A stretch of 64,000 nucleotides of DNA. Origin: Arenibacter sp. 6A1. Its GTDB lineage: Bacteria; Bacteroidota; Bacteroidia; Flavobacteriales; Flavobacteriaceae. The DNA is taken from the NCBI RefSeq assembly GCF_012272855.1, contig NZ_JAAXCQ010000001.1:186001-250000 (forward strand), in the 5' to 3' direction. Under the pieces are notes generated by a model. That model saw only the letters and a program-made list of their open reading frames with translations. It was not told the origin of the DNA and ran no database searches. The position numbers were made by a program, and so were the translations under genes. How positions within the stretch are numbered: the stretch's first letter is position 1; the number at the start of each line of letters is the position of its first letter. Of this stretch, positions 9,529 through 18,828 are shown in pieces.

Positions 9529-9603
9529 ACCCCTAAACTAATTATCTTCTTAAATGAATTTGCCAAAAAGCACCGCCGTTAATACCAATAAACGTACTTT
9601 TTT

Positions 9604-10164
9604 ATGAAAACAATACTATACATCGTAGTGTTTGTACTGTCTCAATCTTTATTCGGTCAAGTTGTTTACCAACCAACATTTATAGATCAATGTACCAATA
9701 AACCTATAAAAGAAGTCATGTGGATGATATCAGATTCTACTCAAATTTATGGTAATGAGTATTTGGGGATGGATTATGCAAAGCTGCCAAGATTAGGCAA
9801 TTACGAATTGAATTGCACTAGTATTTCCGATACTCCAATGAAGATAAGGATAGCTCATAATGAAACTGTTAAGGATACATTTTTCTTAAAACGACTCCTG
9901 ACTGTTATACAATTAAACCATGATAAAACTTATAGCGATACACCGCCCAAATATTATGTTTGTAATGCAGACAGTTTGGCCAATGGAACCGTTATTGATT
10001 TTTACAGCAATGGAAAAATAAGAGACAAAGGCATCTTTGAAAAAGGGAAACTGATAGATACTCTTTACACATATCACAGAAATGGAAAACTTTCTAAGCT
10101 TACTATACCCCATAAAAAGGGGTATAAAACCATCCATTATCCTGCTGAAAGCCTAAAAAGATAA
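9604..10164 (+). CDS. Secreted protein with MORN/YwqK-like repeats, function unknown
   Basis: The 186-residue product begins with a signal peptide (cleavage near LFGQ, residue about 19). The middle looks like a short beta domain without a recognised family. The C-terminal 60 residues contain two segments of the type NG-hydrophobic-FYSNGKIRDKGIFEKGKLID and YHRNGKLSKLTIPHKKG. These are the pattern of MORN-variant repeats found in YwqK-like proteins of Bacteroidota. It follows the HEAT-like lipoprotein gene by 75 bp and may belong with it. No function can be assigned. Confidence 0.72.
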   Translation: MKTILYIVVFVLSQSLFGQVVYQPTFIDQCTNKPIKEVMWMISDSTQIYGNEYLGMDYAKLPRLGNYELNCTSISDTPMKIRIAHNETVKDTFFLKRLLTVIQLNHDKTYSDTPPKYYVCNADSLANGTVIDFYSNGKIRDKGIFEKGKLIDTLYTYHRNGKLSKLTIPHKKGYKTIHYPAESLKR

Positions 10165-10170
10165 AAATCG

Positions 10171-10205
10171 AAAAAAAATAAACCTACCAAACAAATCTGG
10201 TAGGT
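10171..10205 (-). terminator. Intrinsic terminator downstream of the rhomboid gene
   Basis: ACCTACCA (10182-10189) pairs with TGGTAGGT (10198-10205). Read on the minus strand the stem is followed by TTTATTTTTTTT. It lies between convergent genes and best serves the minus-strand rhomboid gene. Confidence 0.75.
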
Positions 10206-10300
10206 CTATATATAAATCCATTATGAAAAGCTTACAAAGAAGGGTACTCGTAAAGCACTCCTATATAATTAAATCACGATATCGGTCTTAACCGACTGTT

Positions 10301-10951
10301 TTAAATTTTCCCTAGTTTTCCTAAAACAAATAAGATAATGATCGGAATTGCCAATAATAGCACCATCCAGGTATCTGTAAGTAACAGTTCCGGTTTAAAT
10401 AATAAGGTCGTCAAATATCCACCGATTGCTCCACCAAAATGGGCCGTATGCCCTATATTCCCCAATCTGCTTTTCATTCCATAGATAGAATAGAACAAAT
10501 ACAAAATTCCCAGCACATAAGCTGGCAACGGAATTGGTATAAACATAATCCCCAAACGCATATCGGGCTGCAACAGGATAGCGGCATACAAAATTCCCGT
10601 CACGGCCCCACTGGCACCTACAGCACTGTAAAAAGGTTCTTTTTTATGAAAAAACAAGGCCAAAATACTTCCGGCGACCAGGCTGATAAAATATATGATC
10701 CCAAATTTAGCCGGCCCCAACCAACCAATCACCACATCGGCGAAAAAATATAAGGTAAACATATTAAAGAAAAGGTGGGAAAGATCTACATGCAGAAACC
10801 CAGAAGTTATCATTCTGTCTTTTTGCCCAGCTTGTATCGCCCCAACTCCGAATTTATAACGTTCAAAAAATGATTGATCCTTGAACCCCTTAAAGGATGC
10901 CAGGACATTGGCGGCCATAATAGCCATTGTTGCCAAATGTATATTATTCAT
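10301..10951 (-). CDS. Rhomboid family intramembrane serine protease
   Basis: The 216-residue polytopic protein cleaves membrane proteins within the bilayer. The catalytic serine lies in GASGAVTG and the catalytic histidine in GHTAHFGGAIGG. The HVDLSHLFFNM segment matches the conserved HxxxxHxxxN helix. Six or so hydrophobic segments are visible. The frame extends 27 bases upstream, but MNNIHLATMAI at 10951 fits better because a -7 box lies at 10976-10983. The gene is divergent from the acyltransferase gene, with the two promoters nearly touching. Substrates are unknown. Confidence 0.9.
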   Translation of the reverse strand: MNNIHLATMAIMAANVLASFKGFKDQSFFERYKFGVGAIQAGQKDRMITSGFLHVDLSHLFFNMFTLYFFADVVIGWLGPAKFGIIYFISLVAGSILALFFHKKEPFYSAVGASGAVTGILYAAILLQPDMRLGIMFIPIPLPAYVLGILYLFYSIYGMKSRLGNIGHTAHFGGAIGGYLTTLLFKPELLLTDTWMVLLLAIPIIILFVLGKLGKI

Positions 10952-10975
10952 GTATAAAACAATTAATTTTGGTTC

Positions 10976-10993
10976 CAAATATAGTTATATTTG
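10976..10993. promoter_or_regulatory. Back-to-back divergent -7 boxes
   Basis: TATATTTG occurs on the minus strand (10976-10983) for the rhomboid gene and on the plus strand (10986-10993) for the acyltransferase gene, only two bases apart. The two start codons are 59 bp apart. Two polymerases could hardly bind together, so the promoters probably compete. Confidence 0.6.
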
Positions 10994-11009
10994 CCCTAAT
11001 TTAAATTTC

Positions 11010-11897
11010 ATGCAGCTTTTAGTATATCTTTTGGCCTACCCTTTTTTATGGCTTATTTCCATATTGCCTTTTAGGTTGTTTTACCTCTTTTCCGACTTTA
11101 TATATGTGTTGGTTTTTCATGTTGTCGGCTACCGTAAGGAAGTCGTTTACAACAATTTAAAACTTGTATTTCCCAAAAAAACCGAAGAAGAAATCCTTAA
11201 GATCCGGAAAGGTTTTTACCATCATATGTGCGACACTTTCCTAGAAATGGTAAAGACAATGTCGCTTTCTAAAAAAGAAGCTTTTAGGCGTTTTAAAATA
11301 ACCAATATTGAGGTCTTACAGGATATTTCAAAAAACAAAAGCGTCCTTGTAGTTTGCTCGCACTATGCCAATTGGGAGTGGTTAATTAGTACTAATAACC
11401 ATGTAGATGCCAAGGGATATGGAGTATATCAAAAAGTAGGCAATAAACATTTCGATCGCTTGATAAAAAAAATTCGGGCCAAATGGAATACGGAGCTAAT
11501 TTCGCAAAGAGAAACCGTAAAAACAGTCGTCGGAAATGCCAGAAACGGAGTTTTAGCTGTGTACGGAATGGTAAGCGACCAGTCTCCTAGGGTGACAAAA
11601 AACCAATATTGGCGAGAATTCATGGGGGTTAAGGTTCCGGTTTTCAACGGGCCTGAAAATTTAGCCAAAAAATTAGACCTAGCCGTTTTATTCATGAAGG
11701 TAAGCAAAGTAAAAAGAGGGTATTACTCTGCTGAAATCATTCCTATCACCCTTTCTGGAAAAGATACCGAGAAAAATGAAATTACGGACGAGTTTTTCAG
11801 ACTCACCGAAAATCAAATTAAGGAAAGACCAGAACATTACCTTTGGTCGCATAGACGTTGGAAGCATAGGGATAAAGTTCCGAAGGAGTACCAATAG
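11010..11897 (+). CDS. LpxL/HtrB-like lipid A acyltransferase
   Basis: The 295-residue membrane-anchored acyltransferase belongs to the lysophospholipid/lipid A late acyltransferase family. It has an N-terminal hydrophobic segment (residues about 3-30). The catalytic HxxxxE motif appears in CSHYANWEW near residue 119, and NGPENLAKKLDLAVLFMKV corresponds to the family's substrate-binding region. The start at 11010 (MQLLVYLLAYPFLW) agrees with the -7 box at 10986; the frame continues upstream but through the promoter. It most likely adds a secondary acyl chain to lipid A, though aminolipid or ornithine-lipid acylation cannot be excluded. Confidence 0.88.
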   Translation: MQLLVYLLAYPFLWLISILPFRLFYLFSDFIYVLVFHVVGYRKEVVYNNLKLVFPKKTEEEILKIRKGFYHHMCDTFLEMVKTMSLSKKEAFRRFKITNIEVLQDISKNKSVLVVCSHYANWEWLISTNNHVDAKGYGVYQKVGNKHFDRLIKKIRAKWNTELISQRETVKTVVGNARNGVLAVYGMVSDQSPRVTKNQYWREFMGVKVPVFNGPENLAKKLDLAVLFMKVSKVKRGYYSAEIIPITLSGKDTEKNEITDEFFRLTENQIKERPEHYLWSHRRWKHRDKVPKEYQ

Positions 11898-12314
11898 GCC
11901 CTCCTAAACTACTACCCTCTAAATTCTACTGGCTTAAAACTCCGCAGCACCAGCCCTTTCCTTTGCTAGTGGGGTAAAACTATTATGGCTTCATTTAAAT
12001 TCGCATTTCATATGCTACATCAGGATTTTAACCTTATCCTTTGATCTTAATTGCACACAGTAATAACAAGTTTCTACCAAATCGACTTCTTTTTAAAGCA
12101 AATAACTTACTTCCAAGAAAAAATATGCTTTGTCTTGAATAGCCCCTATAGCTGCCCTTTTGTATAAAAGTTTAGGAATTCTATTGGTCTATCAATTTCC
12201 TAAACTGAATATCAATAGACTAGAAAAATTCGGTTAAATACATCGCTAAATTTTGCAGTTTTACAATTTAAATATACCTTCAAAGCTGTAACATTAAAAA
12301 CAGCTATCAGGCCC
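11898..12314. other. Gene-free stretch, only a weak hairpin
   Basis: About 417 bp with no convincing frame. A hairpin with arms TTTAGGAATT (12171-12180) and AATTTCCTAAA (12194-12204) is present with one bulge. No terminator T-run, RNA gene or promoter consensus was recognised. Confidence 0.5.
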
Positions 12315-13328
12315 ATGGATATTTTGCAAACCTTATATAACGAAATCATTGGATTTCTTGGAGTTTCACAGGTATGGGAGATATTAAAAACCGGAAACTA
12401 CAGTAGTTTTACCACCTATGATGGTATAGTAGCCTTAATATACCCCATAATTCCTTTGCTGATTCTCCTTGAATTTATACTAGGGTTAGTCTACAAGAAA
12501 CCACAAACCAAGGTATATAAAGTCAATTTCCTTATCTATATCTTTAATAGATTCATTGGAAGGTTCATTGCAATTGCCATGGTTGTATTAATCATAGGAG
12601 CATTGCAATCCTATGCCTTGTTTCAAACCAAAATGACGTGGTATTGGTTTATTTACGGCTATATCATTTGGGAGTTTGGGCATTTTATCTACCATTACTT
12701 AGGTCATAAAGTGCGATTATTCTGGTGTTTGCATTCTACCCACCATGCCCCCGAGGAAATGAATCTTTCGGTAACCCATGCACATTTTTTTCTGGAAGCT
12801 CCTTATGCGGATACGATAAGAACAACGGTTTGTATTTTATTGGGAGTAGATCCTGCCCTGCTTTTTTTAATTATGTTTATTGATGGTACTTACGGAGCAT
12901 TTATCCATGTGGGAGAGAATTTGATGAAAAATGGCCGAATGGGTTTTCTGAACAAAATAATCTTAACCCCATCGCACCATAGGGTACATCATGCTAAAAA
13001 CCCACTATATATGGATACCAACTTTTGTAATTTATTAAATATATGGGATAAGCTTTTCGGCACCTATCAAAATGAGGAAGCAGATATTGCGATTGAATAT
13101 GGTATCACCCGAGAAATAAATTCTGGCAATTTCTTGGATGTTTATTTCGGTGAATTTGTAGCCTTGTTCAAGGACATCGCAAGGGCACCTGGCTTAAAAA
13201 ACAAGCTTTTGTATACCGTAATGCCTCCCGGATGGAGCCATACGGGAGAACATCAAACGGCAAAAATTGTACGGAACGCGCATTTACAACAAAATGTTCC
13301 TTCACAAAAAAAGGTGGCTAAGGTGTAA
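12315..13328 (+). CDS. Sterol desaturase / fatty acid hydroxylase family protein
   Basis: The 337-residue integral membrane di-iron enzyme carries the three histidine boxes of the family: HFIYHYLGH (near residue 119), HSTHH (near 140) and HRVHH (near 229). Three or four hydrophobic segments precede the first box. Family members hydroxylate or desaturate lipids, including alkylglycerol monooxygenase-type reactions. The bacterial substrate is not predictable here. Its last 11 bases overlap the end of the convergent gene on the minus strand. Confidence 0.9.
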   Translation: MDILQTLYNEIIGFLGVSQVWEILKTGNYSSFTTYDGIVALIYPIIPLLILLEFILGLVYKKPQTKVYKVNFLIYIFNRFIGRFIAIAMVVLIIGALQSYALFQTKMTWYWFIYGYIIWEFGHFIYHYLGHKVRLFWCLHSTHHAPEEMNLSVTHAHFFLEAPYADTIRTTVCILLGVDPALLFLIMFIDGTYGAFIHVGENLMKNGRMGFLNKIILTPSHHRVHHAKNPLYMDTNFCNLLNIWDKLFGTYQNEEADIAIEYGITREINSGNFLDVYFGEFVALFKDIARAPGLKNKLLYTVMPPGWSHTGEHQTAKIVRNAHLQQNVPSQKKVAKV

Positions 13329-14106
13329 ACACCAAAGTGGCCATAATAATACAATGATCGGTAGCATAGTTTTCACATAGCACCTCATACTCTATAACCT
13401 CCCATTTTTGGGGCATATTCACTAAAATATGGTCAATACAAACCGATGGGTTTTCTGAAGGCCAAGTCGGCTTAAAAGCTTCCGGATGTACTGTTTTCGT
13501 ATATTCCTTCTGTAAAATCCTCATAGGCTCACTGTCGGTTTCTGCATTTAAATCGCCCACAATAAGGGTTGGCAAAGGGGAGTCCTTAAAGGTATCTACC
13601 AGGGCTTTTGCTTGCATCACTCTATCCGTATCATCTTTTAAATGATCTAAATGTGTTGCCACAAATTGGATGGTATTTCCTTGTTGGGTCTTTACCCTAG
13701 TTACCAAGGCTGCCCGTGGCTCTGAAGTAGGCAAATGCGGCAATGCTACATTTTCACTACTAATAAAGCTATATTGGGACAAAACCCCTTCCCCGTATTC
13801 ACCGCCATCATAATACATGGCCCGGCCAAAAAGGGATGCCATTTTTGTCCTATATCCAAGCTCTGTTGGCAAATCGTATTCTTTGGCCCTTTTGGTTTTA
13901 AAATCTACCTCCTGCATGGCCACTAAATGGGGCTTATAATGGTTAATGACCCCGGCAAGGGTATCTAGGTTAAAATCGTTTTTTGTGGTGGCCCCATGTA
14001 AGATATTAAAGCTCATCACCCTCAAGGTATCGGCTTGGGCACTGCTGTAAAGAGACAGGCTAGCGACAAAAACAAAAAGAGATATTTTTAAATTGGTCAG
14101 ATTCAT
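13318..14106 (-). CDS. Secreted endonuclease/exonuclease/phosphatase-family protein
   Basis: The 262-residue protein has a signal peptide (residues 1-25, ending SSAQA) and the EEP fold. Conserved motifs are SFNIL near residue 33, the metal-binding glutamate in MQEVD, GDLNAETDS, a C-terminal IDHILV, and TDHCIIM with the terminal histidine. It is therefore expected to be a Mg-dependent phosphodiesterase in the envelope, acting on phospho-sugars, lipids or nucleic acids. Its leader from the ATG to 14196 is homologous to the leader of menC. Confidence 0.88.
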   Translation of the reverse strand: MNLTNLKISLFVFVASLSLYSSAQADTLRVMSFNILHGATTKNDFNLDTLAGVINHYKPHLVAMQEVDFKTKRAKEYDLPTELGYRTKMASLFGRAMYYDGGEYGEGVLSQYSFISSENVALPHLPTSEPRAALVTRVKTQQGNTIQFVATHLDHLKDDTDRVMQAKALVDTFKDSPLPTLIVGDLNAETDSEPMRILQKEYTKTVHPEAFKPTWPSENPSVCIDHILVNMPQKWEVIEYEVLCENYATDHCIIMATLVFTP

Positions 14107-14196
14107 ATGTTGATTTTATTGTTTTTTAAAGATCATATGTAATGGGAATAACCAAAGTCATATTGTCGACAAGTTTTCGGTCATGCCCATTTCATA
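14107..14196 (-). repeat. Leader repeat, copy 1 (shared with menC leader)
   Basis: The 90 bp immediately before the start codon aligns with the 89 bp before menC (51203-51291). The best block is CGACAAGTTTTCGGTCATG followed by two variable bases and CATTTCATA. TTATTGTTTTT and ATGTAAT also match near the start codon, all at equivalent distances. Confidence 0.65.
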
Positions 14197-14202
14197 ACTT
14201 AT

Positions 14203-14238
14203 AAAAAAATAGGGCCGGCAGTATAAAACCCCGACCCT
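14203..14238 (-). terminator. Probable intrinsic terminator after glmM
   Basis: The arms AGGGCCGG (14211-14218) and CCCGACCCT (14230-14238) pair with one mismatch. On the minus strand they are followed by seven T residues (14203-14209). Confidence 0.65.
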
Positions 14239-14257
14239 TAGCTAAACTTTATGTATG

Positions 14258-15646
14258 TTAGATTCCTGCTACCGTTTTTATTTCGGCGATAATCCTATCG
14301 GCCAAAGCATCGGCATCGGCCTGACTCTTGGCCTCGGTATAAATCCTGATAATAGGTTCGGTATTGGATTTTCTCAAATGCACCCAATTCTCTGGAAAAT
14401 CAATTTTCACCCCATCAATGGTAGAAATTTCTTCATCCTTATATTTTCCGGCCATGGCGGTTAAAATACCATCGACATCCAATCCTGGGGTTAATTCAAT
14501 TTTCTTTTTGCTCATAAAGTAACTAGGATAGTTAGCTCTTAGCTCGCTAACCGTACCTCCTCTTTCTGCCATCAGCATTAAGAACAAGGCTGTCCCTACA
14601 AGCGAATCCCTACCGTAATGGCTTTCTGGGTAAATGATCCCTCCATTACCTTCACCGCCTATAATGGCATTATTGGCTTTCATCTTGGCTACAACATTTA
14701 CTTCTCCTACTGCCGAAGCCTCATAAGAACCTCCGTGTTTTAAGGTAATATCCCTTAGCGCTCTTGAAGAAGAAAGGTTAGACACGGTATTTCCTTTAGT
14801 TTTTCCTAAAACATAATCGGCACAAGCAACCAAAGTATACTCTTCCCCGAACATTTCTCCTTCATTGGTTATAAAGGCCAAACGGTCTACATCCGGATCT
14901 ACAACAATTCCAAAATCGGCTTTTTCTTTTACTACCAGCTCACAAATATCGCCTAGGTGTTCTTTTAAAGGTTCTGGGTTATGCGGAAAATGTCCGGTAG
15001 GGTCACAATAAAGTTCCACTACCTCAACGCCTAGTTCTTTAAGCAGTTTTGGAATGGCAATCCCTCCGGTAGAGTTGACGCCGTCGACAACCACCTTAAA
15101 TTTGGCAGCTTTAATAACTTCTGCATCCACCAATGGCAGGTCTAACACTTCATCGATATGGATATCTATATAAGAATCATTTCTGGTGATACTCCCTAAA
15201 TCGTCTACCTCAGAAAAAACAAAGGCTTCCTGTTCTGCTATTGCCAAAATTTTAGCTCCTTGTGCGGCATCTAAAAACTCGCCTTTCTCGTTTAACAATT
15301 TTAAGGCATTCCACTGTTTTGGGTTATGGCTTGCAGTAAGAATGATCCCACCATCGGCCTTTTCTAAGGGAACGGCAATCTCTACGGTAGGAGTAGTAGA
15401 AAGGTCTAGATCTACAATATCTATTCCAAGACCTACAAGGGTAGATACCACAAGGTTTTGTATCATTTCTCCAGATAAACGAGCATCCCTACCGATCACG
15501 ACGGTTAATTTTTCTTTATTGGAATACTCCTTTAGCCAAATTCCGTACGCGGCTGCAAATTTTACCGCATCAATAGGAGTTAAGTTGTCTCCTGGCTGCC
15601 CGCCAATGGTTCCTCGAATACCTGAAATAGATTTTATTAAAGTCAT
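14258..15646 (-). CDS. glmM: Phosphoglucosamine mutase
   Basis: The enzyme interconverts glucosamine-6-phosphate and glucosamine-1-phosphate on the route to UDP-GlcNAc for peptidoglycan and lipid A. The 462-residue alpha-D-phosphohexomutase has the phosphoserine loop TASHNPKQWNALK near residue 100, the metal loop DPDVDRLAF near 243, the sugar-binding GEGNGGIIYP near 327 and the phosphate-binding RKSNTEPIIRIY near the C-terminus. I started it at MTLIKSISGIRGT (15646), since a -7 box is found at 15669-15676. The family also contains phosphomannomutases, but the GlmM-type length and IGG-rich N-terminus favour GlmM. Confidence 0.88.
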   Translation of the reverse strand: MTLIKSISGIRGTIGGQPGDNLTPIDAVKFAAAYGIWLKEYSNKEKLTVVIGRDARLSGEMIQNLVVSTLVGLGIDIVDLDLSTTPTVEIAVPLEKADGGIILTASHNPKQWNALKLLNEKGEFLDAAQGAKILAIAEQEAFVFSEVDDLGSITRNDSYIDIHIDEVLDLPLVDAEVIKAAKFKVVVDGVNSTGGIAIPKLLKELGVEVVELYCDPTGHFPHNPEPLKEHLGDICELVVKEKADFGIVVDPDVDRLAFITNEGEMFGEEYTLVACADYVLGKTKGNTVSNLSSSRALRDITLKHGGSYEASAVGEVNVVAKMKANNAIIGGEGNGGIIYPESHYGRDSLVGTALFLMLMAERGGTVSELRANYPSYFMSKKKIELTPGLDVDGILTAMAGKYKDEEISTIDGVKIDFPENWVHLRKSNTEPIIRIYTEAKSQADADALADRIIAEIKTVAGI

Positions 15647-15668
15647 AGTGTATGTTAATGTTTTTTTA

Positions 15669-15676
15669 CAAATATA
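15669..15676 (-). promoter_or_regulatory. -7 promoter box for glmM (TATATTTG)
   Basis: TATATTTG on the minus strand matches TAnnTTTG and lies 22 bp upstream of the chosen glmM start. This implies a short leader. Confidence 0.5.
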
Positions 15677-15742
15677 AGAGATAGGCTTAAAACCTAGCCT
15701 CTTAATTCGTAAATTCGGATTTAATAACATTTCTAGCTATTT

Positions 15743-16348
15743 ATGAATTTTTTAGCACACATTTACCTATCCTTTAATAACGATAATTTAACTATTGGAA
15801 ATTTTATAGCGGATAGTATTAGAGGTAATAAATACTTGCATTTTCCGGAGGAGATACAAAAAGGGATTCTGTTACACCGTGCTATTGATAGTTTTACCGA
15901 TGCCCATCCAACGTTTCGAAAAAGCACCAAACGCCTACATCCCAATTACAGTCATTATAGCGGGGTCATTGTCGATATTTATTACGATCATTTTCTTGCT
16001 AAAAACTGGTCGGCCTATTGCGATATTCCCTTGGTTGACTATACCGAAAATTTTTATTCCCTTTTAGAGAACCACTATAGCATACTTCCAGAACGGGTAC
16101 AACATATGATGCCCTATATGGTTTCTGACAACTGGATCTATAATTATTCTAAACTAAAAGGTATTGCTACGGCCCTGACCAATATTAACCGACGTACGAA
16201 ATACAAATCCAACATGCATTTGGCCATAGGTGACCTAGAAGAACACTACGTCGATTTTGAAGCTGAGTTCACTTCTTTTTTTGAGGAATTGATTACCTTT
16301 TCCAAACAAAAGCACCATTCCTTAAGAAATGGTAAAAGTGTATTTTAA
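15743..16348 (+). CDS. Acyl carrier protein phosphodiesterase (AcpH/DUF479-like)
   Basis: The product (201 residues) matches the AcpH family, which removes the 4'-phosphopantetheine arm from acyl carrier protein. The start MNFLAHIYLSF and the motifs GNFIADSIRG (residues about 19-28), HRAIDSFTDAHP (about 45-56) and VDIYYDHFLAKNW (about 75-88) are the family's metal-binding HD-like segments. The gene is divergent from glmM and overlaps nothing essential. The next gene starts 19 bp after its stop. Biochemical activity in Bacteroidota homologues is inferred from the family. Confidence 0.85.
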   Translation: MNFLAHIYLSFNNDNLTIGNFIADSIRGNKYLHFPEEIQKGILLHRAIDSFTDAHPTFRKSTKRLHPNYSHYSGVIVDIYYDHFLAKNWSAYCDIPLVDYTENFYSLLENHYSILPERVQHMMPYMVSDNWIYNYSKLKGIATALTNINRRTKYKSNMHLAIGDLEEHYVDFEAEFTSFFEELITFSKQKHHSLRNGKSVF

Positions 16349-16367
16349 CTATTTAAGAAAACCATAT

Positions 16368-18056
16368 ATGCAGGCAAAACATTTTTTTAGCATTCTATTT
16401 ATCCTTTCTTTAATTGGTTGTAAGCAAGAGACAAAGCCACTAACAGGTTTAATCACTGAAAAGGCAATGGTAGTTTCTGCCCGTGAAGAGGCCTCTAAGA
16501 TCGGAACTGCCATTTTACAACAGGGAGGCAATGCCTTTGACGCCATGGTGGCCACGGAATTGGCTTTGGCCGTTGCCTATCCCTATGCAGGAAATATTGG
16601 TGGTGGTGGATTTATGGTATACCGAAAGGCCAATGGCGAGACAGGCGGATTAGATTATAGGGAAAAAGCCCCTTTGGCTGCCCATAAGGATATGTATTTA
16701 GATTCTTTGGGTCATGTAATCCCCGAAAAAAGCACCTTGGGGGCTACTGCTGTTGGAGTGCCAGGAACTGTAGCCGGAGTGATGGCCGTTCACGAAAAAT
16801 TTGGTACTCTAAGTCTACAAGAAATTTTAGCCCCAGTCATTCAATTAGCCGAAAAAGGAGTGGTGGTTACCCAAAAACAAGCAGATCGATTGGCAGAATA
16901 CAAGGATATTTTTATACAAGTAAACGGAGATAGTACCTTTTTTGCCAAAACCTACCACACTGGGGATACTATAAAATATCCTGCCTTGGCTTCGACCATG
17001 AGAAAAATTTCAGATCAGGGGAAGGCCGGCTTCTATCAAGGAGAGGTAGCCCAAAAACTAGCCCGTTTCATTCAGGCGAATGGCGGTTATGTTACCGAAG
17101 AAGATTTGGCCAAGTACCAGGCTAAATGGCGCGACCCTATTGAATTTGAATATAAGGAGCTTAAAATTGTATCTATGAGTCCGCCCAGTAGTGGTGGATT
17201 TACCATACATCAAATCTTTAAAATGATGGAGCCTTATGAGGTGTCCGAATTTGGACATAATTCTGCCAAAACCATTCAGTTGTTTACCGAAGCTTCCCGC
17301 AGGGCTTATGCCGATAGAAACTACTATTTAGGGGATCCTGATTATGTAGATATCCCTATGGAGGCCTTGTTAAATGAAGGCTATTTAAAGGAAAGGATGC
17401 AGGATTTCTCCTTTGAGAAGGCTACAAAATCATCTGAGGTAGCCCATGGCGAGGTCCAAATAATTGAGAGTACCGAAACCACCCACTACTCTATTGTAGA
17501 CCAATATGGAAATGCAGTTTCTGCCACGACCACCATTAATGCTGGCTATGGCTCTAAATTGTATTGCGATGAACTCGGCTTTTTTCTAAATAATGAGATG
17601 GATGACTTCAGTGCCAAACCGGGTGTCCCCAATATGTTTGGATTAGTAGGTGCCGAAGCCAATAGCATTGCTCCAGAAAAACGTATGCTGAGCAGTATGA
17701 CACCGACCATAGTAGAAAAAGACGGTAAATTATGGATGGTTGTCGGTACACCGGGAGGTTCTACCATCATTACGGCAGTAGCCCAAACCATATTAAACAC
17801 CTATGAATTTGGCATGGGCATGCAAGCGGCTGTCAATGCTCCCCGTTTTCACCATCAATGGCTACCCGATGCCGTTGTTTTTGAGCCTAACGGATTTGCT
17901 CCTAAACTCATAGACGAACTTAAAGCAAAAGGGTACCAAATTAACGAACAAAACAATCCGATCATAGGAAAAGTCGATGCCATCCTAGTTCTGCCCAATG
18001 GTAGCTTGGAAGGAGGCGCCGACAAGCGTGGAGACGATACTGCGGTAGGATTTTAA
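16368..18056 (+). CDS. ggt: Gamma-glutamyltransferase lipoprotein
   Basis: The 562-residue enzyme hydrolyses or transfers gamma-glutamyl groups from glutathione and related peptides in the periplasm. The start MQAKHFFSILFILSLIGCKQ gives a lipobox with cysteine at about residue 18. The autoproteolytic threonine sits in TTHYSIVDQYGNAVS, directly after a linker, and the GxxxxxxGSTIITAVAQ and SSMTPTIV segments of the small subunit are intact. The large-subunit motif GNIGGGGFMVYR is also present. All features of an active, self-cleaving enzyme are visible. The frame upstream overlaps the previous gene and was not used. Confidence 0.93.
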   Translation: MQAKHFFSILFILSLIGCKQETKPLTGLITEKAMVVSAREEASKIGTAILQQGGNAFDAMVATELALAVAYPYAGNIGGGGFMVYRKANGETGGLDYREKAPLAAHKDMYLDSLGHVIPEKSTLGATAVGVPGTVAGVMAVHEKFGTLSLQEILAPVIQLAEKGVVVTQKQADRLAEYKDIFIQVNGDSTFFAKTYHTGDTIKYPALASTMRKISDQGKAGFYQGEVAQKLARFIQANGGYVTEEDLAKYQAKWRDPIEFEYKELKIVSMSPPSSGGFTIHQIFKMMEPYEVSEFGHNSAKTIQLFTEASRRAYADRNYYLGDPDYVDIPMEALLNEGYLKERMQDFSFEKATKSSEVAHGEVQIIESTETTHYSIVDQYGNAVSATTTINAGYGSKLYCDELGFFLNNEMDDFSAKPGVPNMFGLVGAEANSIAPEKRMLSSMTPTIVEKDGKLWMVVGTPGGSTIITAVAQTILNTYEFGMGMQAAVNAPRFHHQWLPDAVVFEPNGFAPKLIDELKAKGYQINEQNNPIIGKVDAILVLPNGSLEGGADKRGDDTAVGF

Positions 18057-18120
18057 ATATGAGCTTCTAAAAAATGAGAAACAATTACCATTATCCACTA
18101 GGTGAAACCATTCATTATCT

Positions 18121-18828
18121 GTGAAAAAACCAAGAAAAACATATCGGATAATGGCGGGCTCCCTTTTGCTTTTTATTCTTGCCCTAGGATTATTGTTTGC
18201 CTTTTATAATGAAGAACTGCCCAAAGGGGAACAAGGCCCAAAAGCAGATGCCTTGGCAAAGAAAATGCTGACAGCAATACAGGAAGACCATTATAAAAAC
18301 ACTTCAATATTAGAGTGGTCTTTTGCCAGGGGGAAACATCAATATGTATGGAACAAGGAAGAAAACACAGTTAGGGTCCTATGGGACGAATATAGGGTCC
18401 ATTTAAATTTAAAGCATCAAGGCAAAAGTAGGGCATATAAAAATAATAGGCTTCTCAAGATCGAGAAACAGCAAAAAATAATACAAAAAGCAACTGATTA
18501 CTTTAATAACGATTCTTTTTGGTTAGTTGCTCCTTTCAAAGTTTTTGATCCTGGCACCGAACGTCGTTTGGTAACTTTAAAAGATGGCTCCCAAGGATTA
18601 TTAGTGACATATACCCAAGGAGGAACGACCCCTGGGGACTCATATTTGTGGTGCTTAGGACCAGATGGCGTTCCAAAAAGCTTTAAAATGTGGGTACAAA
18701 TTATTCCGCTAGGCGGATTGGAAGCTAGTTGGGAGGGTTGGAAAAAAACAGCAGCAGGAGTTCTTCTGCCTAGTTTCCACCAAATAGGCCCTATCACCAT
18801 TGGTATGGGAGCGGTGAAGGCCTATTAG
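18121..18828 (+). CDS. Membrane-anchored protein of unknown function (GTG start)
   Basis: The 235-residue product starts with GTG at 18121 and has one N-terminal transmembrane segment (about residues 10-30) preceded by basic residues. The remaining soluble part is predicted to face the periplasm. The C-terminal half contains repeated beta-strand-like segments (DGSQGLLVTYTQGG, DSYLWCLGPDGVPKSFKMW) reminiscent of lipoprotein-carrier-like beta sheets, but no family is recognised with confidence. It lies 64 bp after ggt on the same strand. A complete, intact frame and typical base composition support a real gene. Confidence 0.7.
   Translation: MKKPRKTYRIMAGSLLLFILALGLLFAFYNEELPKGEQGPKADALAKKMLTAIQEDHYKNTSILEWSFARGKHQYVWNKEENTVRVLWDEYRVHLNLKHQGKSRAYKNNRLLKIEKQQKIIQKATDYFNNDSFWLVAPFKVFDPGTERRLVTLKDGSQGLLVTYTQGGTTPGDSYLWCLGPDGVPKSFKMWVQIIPLGGLEASWEGWKKTAAGVLLPSFHQIGPITIGMGAVKAY

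Noticed and set aside
13318-13328. Frameshift between the overlapping convergent genes
   Set aside because: Both frames are intact with complete C-terminal motifs; the 11-bp tail overlap is a simple convergent overlap.
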